Shown here: positions 24,239 to 32,244 of the stretch, in pieces
How the letters are laid out: every line of letters begins with the position of its first letter
How positions within the stretch are numbered: position 1 is the stretch's first letter
NCBI RefSeq assembly: GCF_900100265.1
Contig: NZ_LT629696.1
Coordinates: 3,410,001 to 3,474,000 of the forward strand
DNA from: Leifsonia sp. 466MF
GTDB lineage: Bacteria; Actinomycetota; Actinomycetes; Actinomycetales; Microbacteriaceae
Direction of reading: 5' to 3'
Length of the DNA: 64,000 nucleotides
Position numbers and translations under genes: made by a program
Notes under the pieces: generated by a model
What the model was told of the DNA's origin: nothing
Databases searched by the model: none
The model's input: the letters and a program-made list of their open reading frames with translations, nothing else

Positions 24239-24287
24239 GGCCGGATGCGCGCGAGAGGCACCCACACAGGCCCGCGCGCATCCGGCC
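24239..24287 (+). terminator. intercistronic 15-bp hairpin after the binding-protein gene
   Basis: GGCCGGATGCGCGCG and CGCGCGCATCCGGCC pair perfectly around a 19-nt loop between the binding-protein gene and the first permease. Position suggests a partial terminator or 3' stabiliser that keeps binding protein in excess over permease. Confidence 0.65.
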
Positions 24288-24333
24288 CCCCACTCCCCGA
24301 CCGCCACTCCCCCGACCACTCGACGAGAGAACG

Positions 24334-24978
24334 ATGAACCCCCTGATCGACAACCTCGGGCCGCTGGCCCAGGCACTCGGCACCACGCTGCTGATGGCCG
24401 TGGTGGCCGGCGTCGGCTCCATCGTGCTCGGCGTGCTGGTCACGATCGCCCGCGTCAGCCCCATCCCGGTGCTGCGCGCGGCTGCGTTCCTGTACGTCCA
24501 GTTCTTCATCAACGTCCCGCTGCTGGCCCTGCTGCTGCTCGCGGTATTCGCACTGCCGGATGCGGGCATCCTGCTCCCGCTGACTCCGACCGCGATCATC
24601 GTGCTCACCGTCTACGAGGCGGCGTACGTCGCGGAGGCGGTGCGATCGGGTGTCAACACCGTCCCCGTCGGCCAGGTCGAGGCCTCCCGTGCGCTCGGCC
24701 TCACCCTGTGGCAGTCGCTGCGCTACGTCGTCGTCCCGCAGGCGCTGCGCGCCGTCGTGCAGCCCATCGGCAACGTCATGATCGCGCTCGCGATGAACAC
24801 GGCCCTCGCCGCGGCCGTCGGCGTCGTCGAGCTCACGGCCGAGGTCAACAAGGTCAACCTCGTCGCCGCGCAGCCCATCCTGATCTTCTCCAGCGCCGGA
24901 CTCATCTACATGGCCATCGCCCTCGCCATCGGCCTCGCCGCCGGCTGGGTCGAGCGGAAGGTGGCGATCGCCCGATGA
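24334..24978 (+). CDS. ABC importer permease 1 (HisM/GluC type), 214 aa
   Basis: Polar amino-acid ABC permease with about five helices: 'LAQALGTTLLMAVVAGVGSI', 'LYVQFFINVPLLALLLLAVF', 'IALAMNTALAAAVGVVELTA'. The EAA loop 'GQVEASRALGLTLWQSLRYVVVPQALR' docks to the ATPase. Its stop overlaps the start of permease 2 (ATGA), so the two are co-translated as a heterodimer. Confidence 0.92.
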   Translation: MNPLIDNLGPLAQALGTTLLMAVVAGVGSIVLGVLVTIARVSPIPVLRAAAFLYVQFFINVPLLALLLLAVFALPDAGILLPLTPTAIIVLTVYEAAYVAEAVRSGVNTVPVGQVEASRALGLTLWQSLRYVVVPQALRAVVQPIGNVMIALAMNTALAAAVGVVELTAEVNKVNLVAAQPILIFSSAGLIYMAIALAIGLAAGWVERKVAIAR

Positions 24979-25928
24979 CCGCACAGCTCATCCCGGACCG
25001 GCCGGTTCCCGCCCGCGCCCGGCGCCCGAAGCGTCAGTACGGCGCCTCGTTCATCTACGACGTTCCCGGTCCGCGCGGCCGTCGCAACATCCTCATCGGG
25101 TCGATCGTCAGCGTCGTCGTCTTCGCTGCGATCGTCGGCCTGGGGCTCTGGCAGTTCGCCGCCCACGGCCAGCTCGCACCGGAGCGCTGGGCGCCGTTCA
25201 CCGAGTGGGCCATCTGGCAGTACCTGCTGGTCGGTCTGCTCGGGACGCTGGAGGCGGCGGCGATCGTCGCGGTGCTCGGCGCTGCGCTCGGAACCGTGCT
25301 GGCGCTCGGCCGGGTCAGCCAGGTGCGCTGGGTCCGCTTCGTCTGCGGGCTCTACATCGAGATCGCCCGTACCGTCCCGGTACTTCTGGTCATCTACCTG
25401 ATGCTGTTCGGCCTCCCGCAGATCGGCATCAACCTTCCGACACTCTGGAAGCTGGTCGTGCCGCTCACCATCGCGAACGCCGCGGTGTTCGCGGAGATCA
25501 TCCGAGCCGGCATCCTCAGCCTGCCGCGCGGACAGCGCGAGGCGGCCCTCAGCCTCGGGATGCGTCCGGTCCAGGCGATGACGTACGTGGTGCTCCCCCA
25601 GGCGGTGCGCAACGTCACGCCGTCGCTCGTGACCCAGTTCGTCAGCCTCCTCAAGGACACCTCGCTCGGCTACATCGTCGCATTCACCGAACTGCTGTAC
25701 CGCGGGCAGGTGCTCGCCTCGTACCTGCACCTGCTCATCCCCACCTACGTCGCGGTGACGGTGATCTACCTCGTCGTCAACGGCAGCCTCTCGGCCTTCG
25801 CGTCGCGGCTGCAGCGCGGCTCGCGCCGGCGCACCTCACCGCAGCCGGTCCTCCCGACGCTCCCCGCCGTCGTCGCCGTCGAGCACGTCGACGACGGCAC
25901 CGATTCCACGAAAGCCGACCATGTCTGA
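24975..25928 (+). CDS. ABC importer permease 2 (GluD type), 317 aa
   Basis: The N-terminal 40 residues are cytoplasmic and basic, then comes a helix 'IGSIVSVVVFAAIVGLGLW' and the transport core with EAA loop 'GQREAALSLGMRPVQAMTYVVLPQAVR' and 'LLKDTSLGYIVAFTELLYRG'. The C-terminal 45 residues (after 'ASRLQRGSRRR') are a soluble tail. Its last codons overlap the asparaginase start by 8 bp, so an enzyme gene is directly coupled to the importer. Confidence 0.92.
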   Translation: MTAQLIPDRPVPARARRPKRQYGASFIYDVPGPRGRRNILIGSIVSVVVFAAIVGLGLWQFAAHGQLAPERWAPFTEWAIWQYLLVGLLGTLEAAAIVAVLGAALGTVLALGRVSQVRWVRFVCGLYIEIARTVPVLLVIYLMLFGLPQIGINLPTLWKLVVPLTIANAAVFAEIIRAGILSLPRGQREAALSLGMRPVQAMTYVVLPQAVRNVTPSLVTQFVSLLKDTSLGYIVAFTELLYRGQVLASYLHLLIPTYVAVTVIYLVVNGSLSAFASRLQRGSRRRTSPQPVLPTLPAVVAVEHVDDGTDSTKADHV

Positions 25929-26937
25929 CGCCCCCACCGTCTCCGTCCGCACCGCCGACTCCACCACCGGACTCGCCGAGCTGGCCGTCGTGCGGCGTTC
26001 CGGGCTCATCGAAAGCCGGCACTTCGGGAGCCTCGTGGCGCTCGACCCCGCGGGCGAGCCGCTGATCGAGCTCGGCGACCCGGATGCCGTGGTGCTGCCG
26101 CGCAGCACCGTGAAGCCGCTGCAGGCCCTCGGCTGCCTGACCGCTGGAGCGCCACTGGCCGGTCCGGAGCTCGCCATCGCTGCGGGCAGCCACACGGGCG
26201 AGGACGAGCACGTCCGGCTGGTGCGCGAGCTGCTGACCCGCGCGGGCGTCGACGACGCTGCGCTCGGCTGCCCGGTCGACCGGCCCGAGGACGAGGCGAC
26301 GTTCGAGCGGATGCTGCGCGACGGCGAGGGACGCTCGCGCGTGCGGATGAACTGCTCCGGCAAGCACGCCGCGATGCTCCTCGCCGCGGCGACCAACGGG
26401 TGGCCGACCGACGGCTACCTCGACCCGGAGCACCCGCTGCAGCAGCACATCCGCGCCACCATGGCGGAGCTGACCGGCGTGCCGGTCGGGCACGATGCGA
26501 TCGACGGCTGCGGCGCACCGCTCTTCGGCACGAGCGTCCGCGGGATCGCGCGCGCCTTCGGCCGGCTGGTGCAGGCGGAGCCGGGCACGCCCGAGCGCGC
26601 CGTTGCCGACGCGATGCGCGAGCACCCTTATTACGTCGGCGGCACGGGCCACCAGAACACGACGCTCATGGAGACGGTCCCCGGAGCGCTCGCCAAGGGC
26701 GGCGCCGAGGGCGTGATCGGAGTCGCGGCAGCGGACGGCACGGCCGTCGCCATGAAGATCGTGGATGGCAGCCCCCGGGCGACGACCCTCATCGCACTCC
26801 GAGTGCTCGAGGCGCTCGGGACCCCGATCGCGGATGCGCGCTCTCTCACCGACCTCCCCGTGCTCGGCGGCGGCATCCCGGTCGGTGCGATCGAGCTCGG
26901 CGCGGACCTGACGGCCGCGCTGGAGCGCCTCGCGTGA
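25921..26937 (+). CDS. L-asparaginase II family (PF06089-type) protein, 338 aa
   Basis: A serine/threonine-dependent amidohydrolase-like protein of the AnsA-II (PF06089) family, distinct from the classical bacterial asparaginases. Typical blocks are 'LAVVRRSGLIESRHFGSLVA', 'PRSTVKPLQALGCLTAGAPL', 'AAGSHTGEDEHVRLVRELL', 'RMNCSGKHAAMLLAAATNGW' and 'DGCGAPLFGTSVRGIARAF'. No signal peptide: it acts in the cytoplasm on what the ABC system imports. The start overlaps permease 2 by 8 bp and the end overlaps cutC (GTGA). Known members release ammonia from Asn or related amides; an amino-acid conjugate as substrate is possible. Confidence 0.88.
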   Translation: MSDAPTVSVRTADSTTGLAELAVVRRSGLIESRHFGSLVALDPAGEPLIELGDPDAVVLPRSTVKPLQALGCLTAGAPLAGPELAIAAGSHTGEDEHVRLVRELLTRAGVDDAALGCPVDRPEDEATFERMLRDGEGRSRVRMNCSGKHAAMLLAAATNGWPTDGYLDPEHPLQQHIRATMAELTGVPVGHDAIDGCGAPLFGTSVRGIARAFGRLVQAEPGTPERAVADAMREHPYYVGGTGHQNTTLMETVPGALAKGGAEGVIGVAAADGTAVAMKIVDGSPRATTLIALRVLEALGTPIADARSLTDLPVLGGGIPVGAIELGADLTAALERLA

Positions 26938-27689
26938 CGGTCGTCGAGATCTGCCTCGACGACCTCGCCGGCGTCCGGGTGGCCGAGGAGGCCGGCGCCG
27001 ACCGGATCGAGCTGTGCGCGGCGCTGGGCGAGGGCGGCATCACGCCGTCCATCGGCACGGTCGCAGGAGCGCTGCGCGCGGCGACGCGGATCGGCATCCA
27101 GGTGCTCATCCGCCAGCGGCCGGGCGACTTCGTGTACGACGACGATGAGCTGCAGGCGATGGTGGACGACATCCACTCGATCCGTGCGCTCCCCAACCCC
27201 TCGGGCGTCGTCCTGGGCTTCGTCGTCGGGGCACTGCGCGCCGACGGCCGGGTGAACGTGGATGCGACCCGCCGCCTGGTGGCCGCGTGCGGCGATGCGC
27301 CCGTGACCTTCCACAAGGCGTTCGACCAGATCGCCGATCGTGCGGGGGCGCTGCAGCAGCTCGCCGACCTCGGCGTGACACGTGTGCTGACCTCGGCCGG
27401 TGCCGCGACGGCGCTGGAGGGTGCGGATGAGCTCACGCGACTGGTGGAGCTCGCCGGTGACCGGGTGACGATCCTCGCGGGCGGCGGCGTCCGTCCGGCC
27501 AACGTCGCAGAGGTCGTGCGGCGGACCGGCGTCGCGGAGGTCCATCTGCGGGCGCCGCGGGCGGTCGCGACTCCTGGCGCGGGCGCCCCGACGGCGTACG
27601 ACTCGGGCGAACGCGACGTCATCTCGGCCGAGGTGGTCCGCGCCGTCGTCGCCGCCGTCCGCGACACGGCGAGCGAGCAGTCCGCATGA
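26934..27689 (+). CDS. cutC: CutC-family TIM-barrel protein, 251 aa
   Basis: TIM-barrel CutC family: 'VEICLDDLAGVRVAEEAGAD' followed by RIELCAALGEGGITPS is the family signature; 'VLIRQRPGDFVYDDDE', 'VTFHKAFDQIADRAGAL', 'LTSAGAATALEG' and 'ILAGGGVRPANV' follow. Named for copper tolerance in E. coli, but the copper role is disputed and the fold suggests an enzyme. It is embedded between an asparaginase and a sugar kinase with 4-bp overlaps on both sides, which points to a metabolic job in this pathway rather than copper handling. That is inference. Confidence 0.9.
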   Translation: MTVVEICLDDLAGVRVAEEAGADRIELCAALGEGGITPSIGTVAGALRAATRIGIQVLIRQRPGDFVYDDDELQAMVDDIHSIRALPNPSGVVLGFVVGALRADGRVNVDATRRLVAACGDAPVTFHKAFDQIADRAGALQQLADLGVTRVLTSAGAATALEGADELTRLVELAGDRVTILAGGGVRPANVAEVVRRTGVAEVHLRAPRAVATPGAGAPTAYDSGERDVISAEVVRAVVAAVRDTASEQSA

Positions 27690-28588
27690 GCGGCCTCCCG
27701 GTCGTCCTGGCCGTCGACCTCGGCGGCACGGCGATGAAAGGCGCCGTCGTCCGCGAGGACGGCGCGACCGTGACGGAGACGACGCTCGCGACCCCGACGG
27801 ACGGCATCCTCACCGCGCTCGTCGGCCTGCTCGGCGAGCTGCGCCGCACGGCGGCCGATGACGGTCACGACGTCGTCGGCGCGGGAGTCGCCACTCCGGG
27901 GATGCTCGACGAACAGCGCGGTCTGGTGCACTACGCGTCCAACCTCGGCTGGCGCGACGTGCCCCTCCTCGACATCCTCCGCTCCGAGCTGCACCTGCCG
28001 GTGGCGGTCGGTCACGACGTGCGTGCGGCTGGGTTGGCGGAGCGCAACAGCGGGGCCGCGCGTGGCTTCGGCGACTTCGCCCTCGTGCCGATCGGCACCG
28101 GGGTCGCGGCCGCTCTCGTCTCGTCCGGCGGCGCTGTGACCGGCGCGACCGGCGCCGCCGGCGAGTTCGGCCATATCCCCGTCATCCCGAACGGCGAACC
28201 GTGCACCTGTGGCCAGCGCGGCTGCCTCGAGGTGTACATGTCCGGCGCGGGCGTGGCCCGGCGGTACCGGGCGGCGGGCGGAGACGCCCTCAGCACCCGG
28301 CGCATCGTCGAGCGGCTCGGGCTCGACCCGCTCGCCGACCGCATCTGGTCGGAGGCGCTCGACGTGCTCGCCCAGGGCCTCAACATCCTGACCCTGCTGC
28401 TCGATCCCGGACTGATCGTGCTCGGCGGCGGTGTCTCGCACGCCGGCGATGCCCTGTTCGAGCCGCTCGGAGAACGGATGTCGGCTGGGCTGGCATGGCG
28501 CGAACGGCCGTCGGTCGTTCAGAGCGCCCTCGGCGGCGACGCCGGTCGGGCTGGGGCTGCCCTGCTGGCTTTCGACGCGGCTCGCTGA
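27686..28588 (+). CDS. ROK-family sugar kinase, 300 aa
   Basis: The phosphate-binding 'LAVDLGGTAMKGAVVREDGA' (D-x-G-G-T), 'GAGVATPGMLDEQRGLVHYA' and 'LPVAVGHDVRAAGLAE', the catalytic region 'GTGVAAALVSSGG', 'AAGEFGHIPVIPNGEPCTC' and the zinc motif 'CTCGQRGCLEVYMSG' identify an active ROK kinase without an HTH. Substrates in the family are glucose, N-acetylglucosamine, N-acetylmannosamine or allose; which one here is unknown. It is the last gene of the importer/asparaginase/cutC operon, joined by an ATGA overlap to cutC. Confidence 0.92.
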   Translation: MSGLPVVLAVDLGGTAMKGAVVREDGATVTETTLATPTDGILTALVGLLGELRRTAADDGHDVVGAGVATPGMLDEQRGLVHYASNLGWRDVPLLDILRSELHLPVAVGHDVRAAGLAERNSGAARGFGDFALVPIGTGVAAALVSSGGAVTGATGAAGEFGHIPVIPNGEPCTCGQRGCLEVYMSGAGVARRYRAAGGDALSTRRIVERLGLDPLADRIWSEALDVLAQGLNILTLLLDPGLIVLGGGVSHAGDALFEPLGERMSAGLAWRERPSVVQSALGGDAGRAGAALLAFDAAR

Positions 28589-28676
28589 GCGTTCCGCGCT
28601 GAGCCGCGCCCAGCTCCGCCTGCCGACCTTCGCCGCGCCGCCCACGGCTCCTCCGACGCGGTGAGAGGATGTGCCG

Positions 28677-30179
28677 GTGGGCACGCGGCAGATCGGCGCC
28701 ATCCTGGCGGACGGGACGACCGCGCTCGTCGCCACCGCCGCTGCCGCCGCCGCGTGCGCGACCGTGTGGTGGCTCGGGTCCCTGCTGGCGGGCGGCGCGA
28801 CCGCGGGCGTGACGAGTGCCGCGGTGCTGGCGACGGTCGTGGCGCTCAGCCTCGGTCGGCGAACCTTCGCATCCCGGACTGAGTTCGCACGCTCAGCCGT
28901 CGTGCTGCCGTTCATCGGACTCGTGGCGGGAGGCGTCGGATGGCTGCTCGTCGTCGCTCCTCCCGTGGGCGCGGCGCTCTTCGTCACCGGGATGAGCGTG
29001 CCGATCTGGCTCCGGCGGTTCGGTCCCCGCCTCTCCCGGCTGGGGGCCCTGGTCGCCCTGCCGTTCACCGCGATGCTGATCGCGCCGGTGTCGCCCGTCT
29101 CCGGCCAGCCGGGATGGATCACGACGCTGCTCGTCCTGCTCGCCGGTGTGATCGCAACCGTGTGGGTGGCCGTCGCCCGCGAGATCCTGCGCCTGCTGCC
29201 GGGGCGGCGGCAGGAGGCCGCACCCGCCGACCCTCCTCCGTTCGCGGCCCGCGGCGCTGCGGCCGGATCGGGCCGCGCGCGTCTGCCCGCGAGCACCCGG
29301 ATGGCGATCCAGCTGGCCGTCGCACTCACCGCCGCCTTCCTCCTCGGCTGGCTGCTCTTCCCCGAGCATGCGATGTGGGTTGTGCTGACCGCCTTCCTGG
29401 TGTGCTCGGGCAACCGGGGGCGCGGGGACGTCGTGCACAAGAGCGCCCTCCGCGTGGTGGGGGCCCTCGCCGGAACGATCGCTGCCGTCGCGTTGACCGC
29501 TGCCGCCCCGCACGCCTCCGGTTTCGGCGGCGTCGTCATCATCTTCGTCGCGCTCTTCGTCGGCACCTGGCTGCGCGCGTACAGCTACGCCTTCTGGGCA
29601 CTCACCGTGACGCTCGTCCTGACGCTTCTTCAGCAGCTGACCGGGACGGCGTCGCTCACCGGCGAGACCGGGATGCTGGCCGAGCGGATGCTGGCGATCG
29701 TCCTCGGCGCCGCACTGGGCATCGCCGCCAGCTGGTTCGTGCTGCCCGTCCGCAGCATCGACGTCCTGCGGCGCCGGCTGTCGGAGCTGCTGACGACGGT
29801 CGGGGCGGCGATCGCGGTGCCGTCAGAGGACGAGGAGGAGCGGACCCGCGCGGTCGCCGCCGTGCGGGCGTCCGCGGCGCGCGTCGAGCAACTGGCCCCT
29901 GCGCATCGCGCGCGTCGGTTGCTCCGACGCCCGGGCCGGGGCGTCGGCCCGGCGGGCACCTCCCCCGCCGTGCTGCCGATCGACTGCATCGACGCCGCCG
30001 CCGAGCTGCCGGGCGCCCTGGACGAGCACCTCTCCCGACGCGGACCTGAGGACGCCGACCACGTGCTCAGGGCGGTCAAGCGCGCCCGCGCGAGCCTCGC
30101 ATCCCCTCCGGAGCTCGCCCGCGTCCGCGCGGCCCTCGTCGCCCTCGCCGCCGCGCTGCGCGCATCCCCCGCCCCCTGA
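28677..30179 (+). CDS. FUSC-type integral membrane protein, 500 aa
   Basis: Two membrane blocks: about residues 10-160 ('LVATAAAAAACATVWWLGSL', 'FIGLVAGGVGWLLVVAPPVG', 'GWITTLLVLLAGVIATVWVA') and about 205-350. The latter has the FUSC signature 'PEHAMWVVLTAFLVCSGNRG', then 'DVVHKSALRVVGALAGTIAA' and 'FVGTWLRAYSYAFWALTVTL'. A cytoplasmic helical tail follows. The family includes aromatic-acid exporters (AaeB) and aluminium-activated channels. GTG 28677 is preferred because GAGAGG lies 8 nt upstream; GTG 28671 is too close to it. No cognate regulator is adjacent. Confidence 0.88.
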   Translation: MGTRQIGAILADGTTALVATAAAAAACATVWWLGSLLAGGATAGVTSAAVLATVVALSLGRRTFASRTEFARSAVVLPFIGLVAGGVGWLLVVAPPVGAALFVTGMSVPIWLRRFGPRLSRLGALVALPFTAMLIAPVSPVSGQPGWITTLLVLLAGVIATVWVAVAREILRLLPGRRQEAAPADPPPFAARGAAAGSGRARLPASTRMAIQLAVALTAAFLLGWLLFPEHAMWVVLTAFLVCSGNRGRGDVVHKSALRVVGALAGTIAAVALTAAAPHASGFGGVVIIFVALFVGTWLRAYSYAFWALTVTLVLTLLQQLTGTASLTGETGMLAERMLAIVLGAALGIAASWFVLPVRSIDVLRRRLSELLTTVGAAIAVPSEDEEERTRAVAAVRASAARVEQLAPAHRARRLLRRPGRGVGPAGTSPAVLPIDCIDAAAELPGALDEHLSRRGPEDADHVLRAVKRARASLASPPELARVRAALVALAAALRASPAP

Positions 30180-30191
30180 CCCTCTGTGGGT

Positions 30192-30232
30192 CGCAACACG
30201 CCGTTATCCGCTCCGCATAACGGCGTGTTGCG
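30192..30232 (+). terminator. 16-bp inverted repeat after the FUSC gene
   Basis: CGCAACACGCCGTTAT and ATAACGGCGTGTTGCG pair perfectly around a 9-nt loop, with flanking GGG/CCC extending the stem. It lies 12 bp beyond the FUSC stop and 19 bp before the OhrR operator region. Terminator of the FUSC transcript is the simplest reading; no T-run. Confidence 0.65.
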
Positions 30233-30250
30233 TCCCCTGGACACGAATTG

Positions 30251-30284
30251 AGTTGTGCACAACTTGATTGCGTGCAACTATAAG
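30251..30284 (+). promoter_or_regulatory. ohrR promoter/operator
   Basis: AGTTGTGCACAACT (30251-30264) is a perfect 14-bp palindrome; a second partial palindrome TTGCGTGCAA follows at 30268-30277; then a -10 TATAAG at 30279-30284. ATG 30288 is 3 nt after the -10, so the start may instead be GTG 30294. The arrangement fits autorepression by OhrR. Confidence 0.6.
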
Positions 30285-30287
30285 CTC

Positions 30288-30761
30288 ATGCCGGTGACCG
30301 ATGAGATGGTGTGCTTCTCGCTCTACGCCGCCACGCGTGCCACCACGCAGGCGTACCGTACGCTCCTCGAGCCCTGGGGGCTCACCTACCCGCAGTACCT
30401 CGTCCTCATCACCCTCTGGGTCGAGGGCGAGCAGACCGTCGGGTCGCTGGGCGAACACCTGCAGCTCGACTCGGGGACGCTGTCCCCCCTGCTGCGGCGG
30501 ATGGAACAGTCCGGTCTCGTCCAGCGCGAACGCCGCGCGGGCGACGAGCGCGTCGTGACGGTGACGCTCGGCGAACGCGGCCGCGAGCTGCGCTCGGAGC
30601 TCGCCCACATCCCCGCCCGGATCGCGGCAGGCACCGGCCTGCCCGACCAGCAGGCGGCGGGCGCCCTCATCGACACCCTCCACCGGCTCACGGAGACCAT
30701 GCACGCTGCAGCGCAGCCGCAGGCCCCCGCGCACAACAGAACACCCTCCGAAAGGAACTGA
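30288..30761 (+). CDS. ohrR: OhrR-like organic-peroxide-sensing MarR regulator, 157 aa
   Basis: MarR-fold repressor with the OhrR hallmarks: the reactive Cys near residue 9 in 'DEMVCFSLYAATRATTQAYR', then 'LLEPWGLTYPQYLVLITLWV' with the Tyr pair that hydrogen-bonds the Cys, 'LQLDSGTLSPLLRRMEQSGLVQR' and the wing 'AGDERVVTVTLGERG'. Oxidation of the Cys by organic hydroperoxides releases it from DNA. It is immediately upstream of ohr (TGATG, 1-bp overlap), the classic pairing. The start is uncertain between 30288 and 30294. Confidence 0.92.
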   Translation: MPVTDEMVCFSLYAATRATTQAYRTLLEPWGLTYPQYLVLITLWVEGEQTVGSLGEHLQLDSGTLSPLLRRMEQSGLVQRERRAGDERVVTVTLGERGRELRSELAHIPARIAAGTGLPDQQAAGALIDTLHRLTETMHAAAQPQAPAHNRTPSERN

Positions 30762-31183
30762 TGAACGTCCTCTACACCGCAGAAGCCCTGTCGACCGGCG
30801 CCGGCCGCGACGGCCGTGTCGCCACCAGCGACGGCTCGTTCGCCCTCGACCTCGCCGTCCCCAAGGAGATGGGCGGATCGGGAGCCGGCACCAACCCCGA
30901 GCAGCTGTTCGCCGCCGGATACGCGGCCTGCTTCCACTCGGCGCTGCAGGCGGTCGCCCGCAGCCAGAAGGTGAAGCTCGACGGCTCGTCGGTCGGAGGC
31001 CGTGTGGAGATCGGCCCGAACGGCGACGGCGGCCACCAGCTCGCCGTGCTGCTCGAGGTCGTCCTGCCCGGGATCGAGGCCGAGCAGGCCCAGGCCCTCG
31101 CGGACGCGGCGCACCACGTGTGCCCCTACTCCAACGCCACCCGCGGCAACATCGACGTCACCATCACGGTTTCGGAGGACTGA
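30761..31183 (+). CDS. ohr: organic hydroperoxide resistance protein Ohr, 140 aa
   Basis: Thiol peroxidase that reduces fatty-acid and other organic hydroperoxides with lipoyl or thiol donors. Both catalytic cysteines are present, in 'GYAACFHSALQAVA' and 'AHHVCPYSNATRGNIDV', and the catalytic Arg region 'TSDGSFALDLAVPKEMGG' is seen. Length is standard. It is coupled to ohrR and followed 3 bp later by a quinone-oxidoreductase-like gene, giving a three-gene peroxide-response operon. Confidence 0.95.
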   Translation: MNVLYTAEALSTGAGRDGRVATSDGSFALDLAVPKEMGGSGAGTNPEQLFAAGYAACFHSALQAVARSQKVKLDGSSVGGRVEIGPNGDGGHQLAVLLEVVLPGIEAEQAQALADAAHHVCPYSNATRGNIDVTITVSED

Positions 31184-31186
31184 GCC

Positions 31187-32182
31187 ATGACAGACGCCAC
31201 CACGATGCGCGCCCTGGTCCACCACGAGTTCGGCGACCCCGCCGAAGTGCTCGCGGTCGAAGAGCGTCCCCTCCCCCAGCCGGGCGCCGGCGAGGTCCGC
31301 GTGCGGATGCTGCTCTCGCCCATCCACAACCACGACCTGTGGACGGTGCGCGGCACCTACGGCTACAAGCCCGAGCTTCCCGCGCAGGCCGGCACCGAGG
31401 CACTCGGCGTCGTGGATGCCGTCGGCGAGGGCGTCGAGCAGCTCACGGTCGGCCAGCGGGTCGTCACAGGCGGCACGTTCGGCGTGTGGGCCGAGTACTT
31501 CGTCACCCGGGCCGCGGGCCTCATCCCCGTGCCCGACGGGCTCCCCGACGAGTCGGCCGCTCAGCTGGTGTCGATGCCGTTCAGCGCGATCAGCCTGCTC
31601 GATTCGCTCGGACTGAGCGAGGGCGACTGGCTCATCCAGAACGCCGCGAACGGCGCCGTCGGCCGGATGGTCGCCCAGCTCGGCGCCGCACGCGGGCTCA
31701 ACGTCGTCGGTCTCGTCCGCCGGTCCGCCGGTGTGGAGGAGCTGCGCGCCCAGGGCATCGAGCGCGTCGTCGCGACCGACGACGCGGGCTGGCGCGACCG
31801 GCTCGCCGAGATCACCGGGGGCGCACCGATCACCGCGGGCGTCGACTCCGTCGGCGGCTCGTCGGCAGGGGATGTGCTCTCCACGCTCGCCGAGAACGGC
31901 ACCCTCGTCGTGTTCGGCGCGATGGCGTCGCCCACGCTCGAGCTCGCCTCCGGCGACATCATCTTCAAGCAGGCCACGGTCAAGGGCTTCTGGGGCAGCG
32001 TCGTCAGCCGCGAGATGCCGGCCGACCAGCGCGGGCGGCTCTTCCAGGAGCTGTTCGCCCGGCTCCAGGACGGCACGCTGACCCTCCCGGTCGCAGGCGT
32101 CCACGGGCTGGACGACATCGCCGGAGCCGTCGCCGCGAGCGGCGAGGCGGGACGCGTCGGCAAGGTGCTGCTCCGCCCCTGA
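31187..32182 (+). CDS. zinc-free quinone-oxidoreductase-like MDR enzyme, 331 aa
   Basis: Medium-chain dehydrogenase/reductase: N-terminal GroES-like domain 'MRALVHHEFGDPAEVLAVEE' and cofactor domain with 'LIQNAANGAVGRMVAQLGAA' (A-x-x-G-x-x-G type NADPH loop). The zinc Cys/His ligands of alcohol dehydrogenases are lacking, placing it with quinone oxidoreductases or enoyl reductases. As third gene of the ohrR-ohr unit it probably reduces quinones or reactive carbonyls formed during peroxide stress. That role is contextual inference. Confidence 0.87.
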   Translation: MTDATTMRALVHHEFGDPAEVLAVEERPLPQPGAGEVRVRMLLSPIHNHDLWTVRGTYGYKPELPAQAGTEALGVVDAVGEGVEQLTVGQRVVTGGTFGVWAEYFVTRAAGLIPVPDGLPDESAAQLVSMPFSAISLLDSLGLSEGDWLIQNAANGAVGRMVAQLGAARGLNVVGLVRRSAGVEELRAQGIERVVATDDAGWRDRLAEITGGAPITAGVDSVGGSSAGDVLSTLAENGTLVVFGAMASPTLELASGDIIFKQATVKGFWGSVVSREMPADQRGRLFQELFARLQDGTLTLPVAGVHGLDDIAGAVAASGEAGRVGKVLLRP

Positions 32183-32232
32183 CGATGGCCGCGACGACGG
32201 CCGCGACCGCGTGCGGGGTGGGCACCGCCCGA

Positions 32233-32238
32233 TAGCCT
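32233..32238 (+). promoter_or_regulatory. -10 element of the oligopeptidase gene
   Basis: TAGCCT ends 6 nt before ATG 32245; no Shine-Dalgarno is present. It predicts a leaderless transcript separate from the ohr operon. Confidence 0.5.
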
Positions 32239-32244
32239 GGGCAC

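Noticed and set aside
26846..29566. 906-codon open frame on the minus strand
   Set aside because: It spans four well-supported plus-strand genes (asparaginase, cutC, ROK kinase, FUSC) and has Ala/Thr/Ser/Arg-biased low-complexity sequence typical of an antisense high-GC frame.
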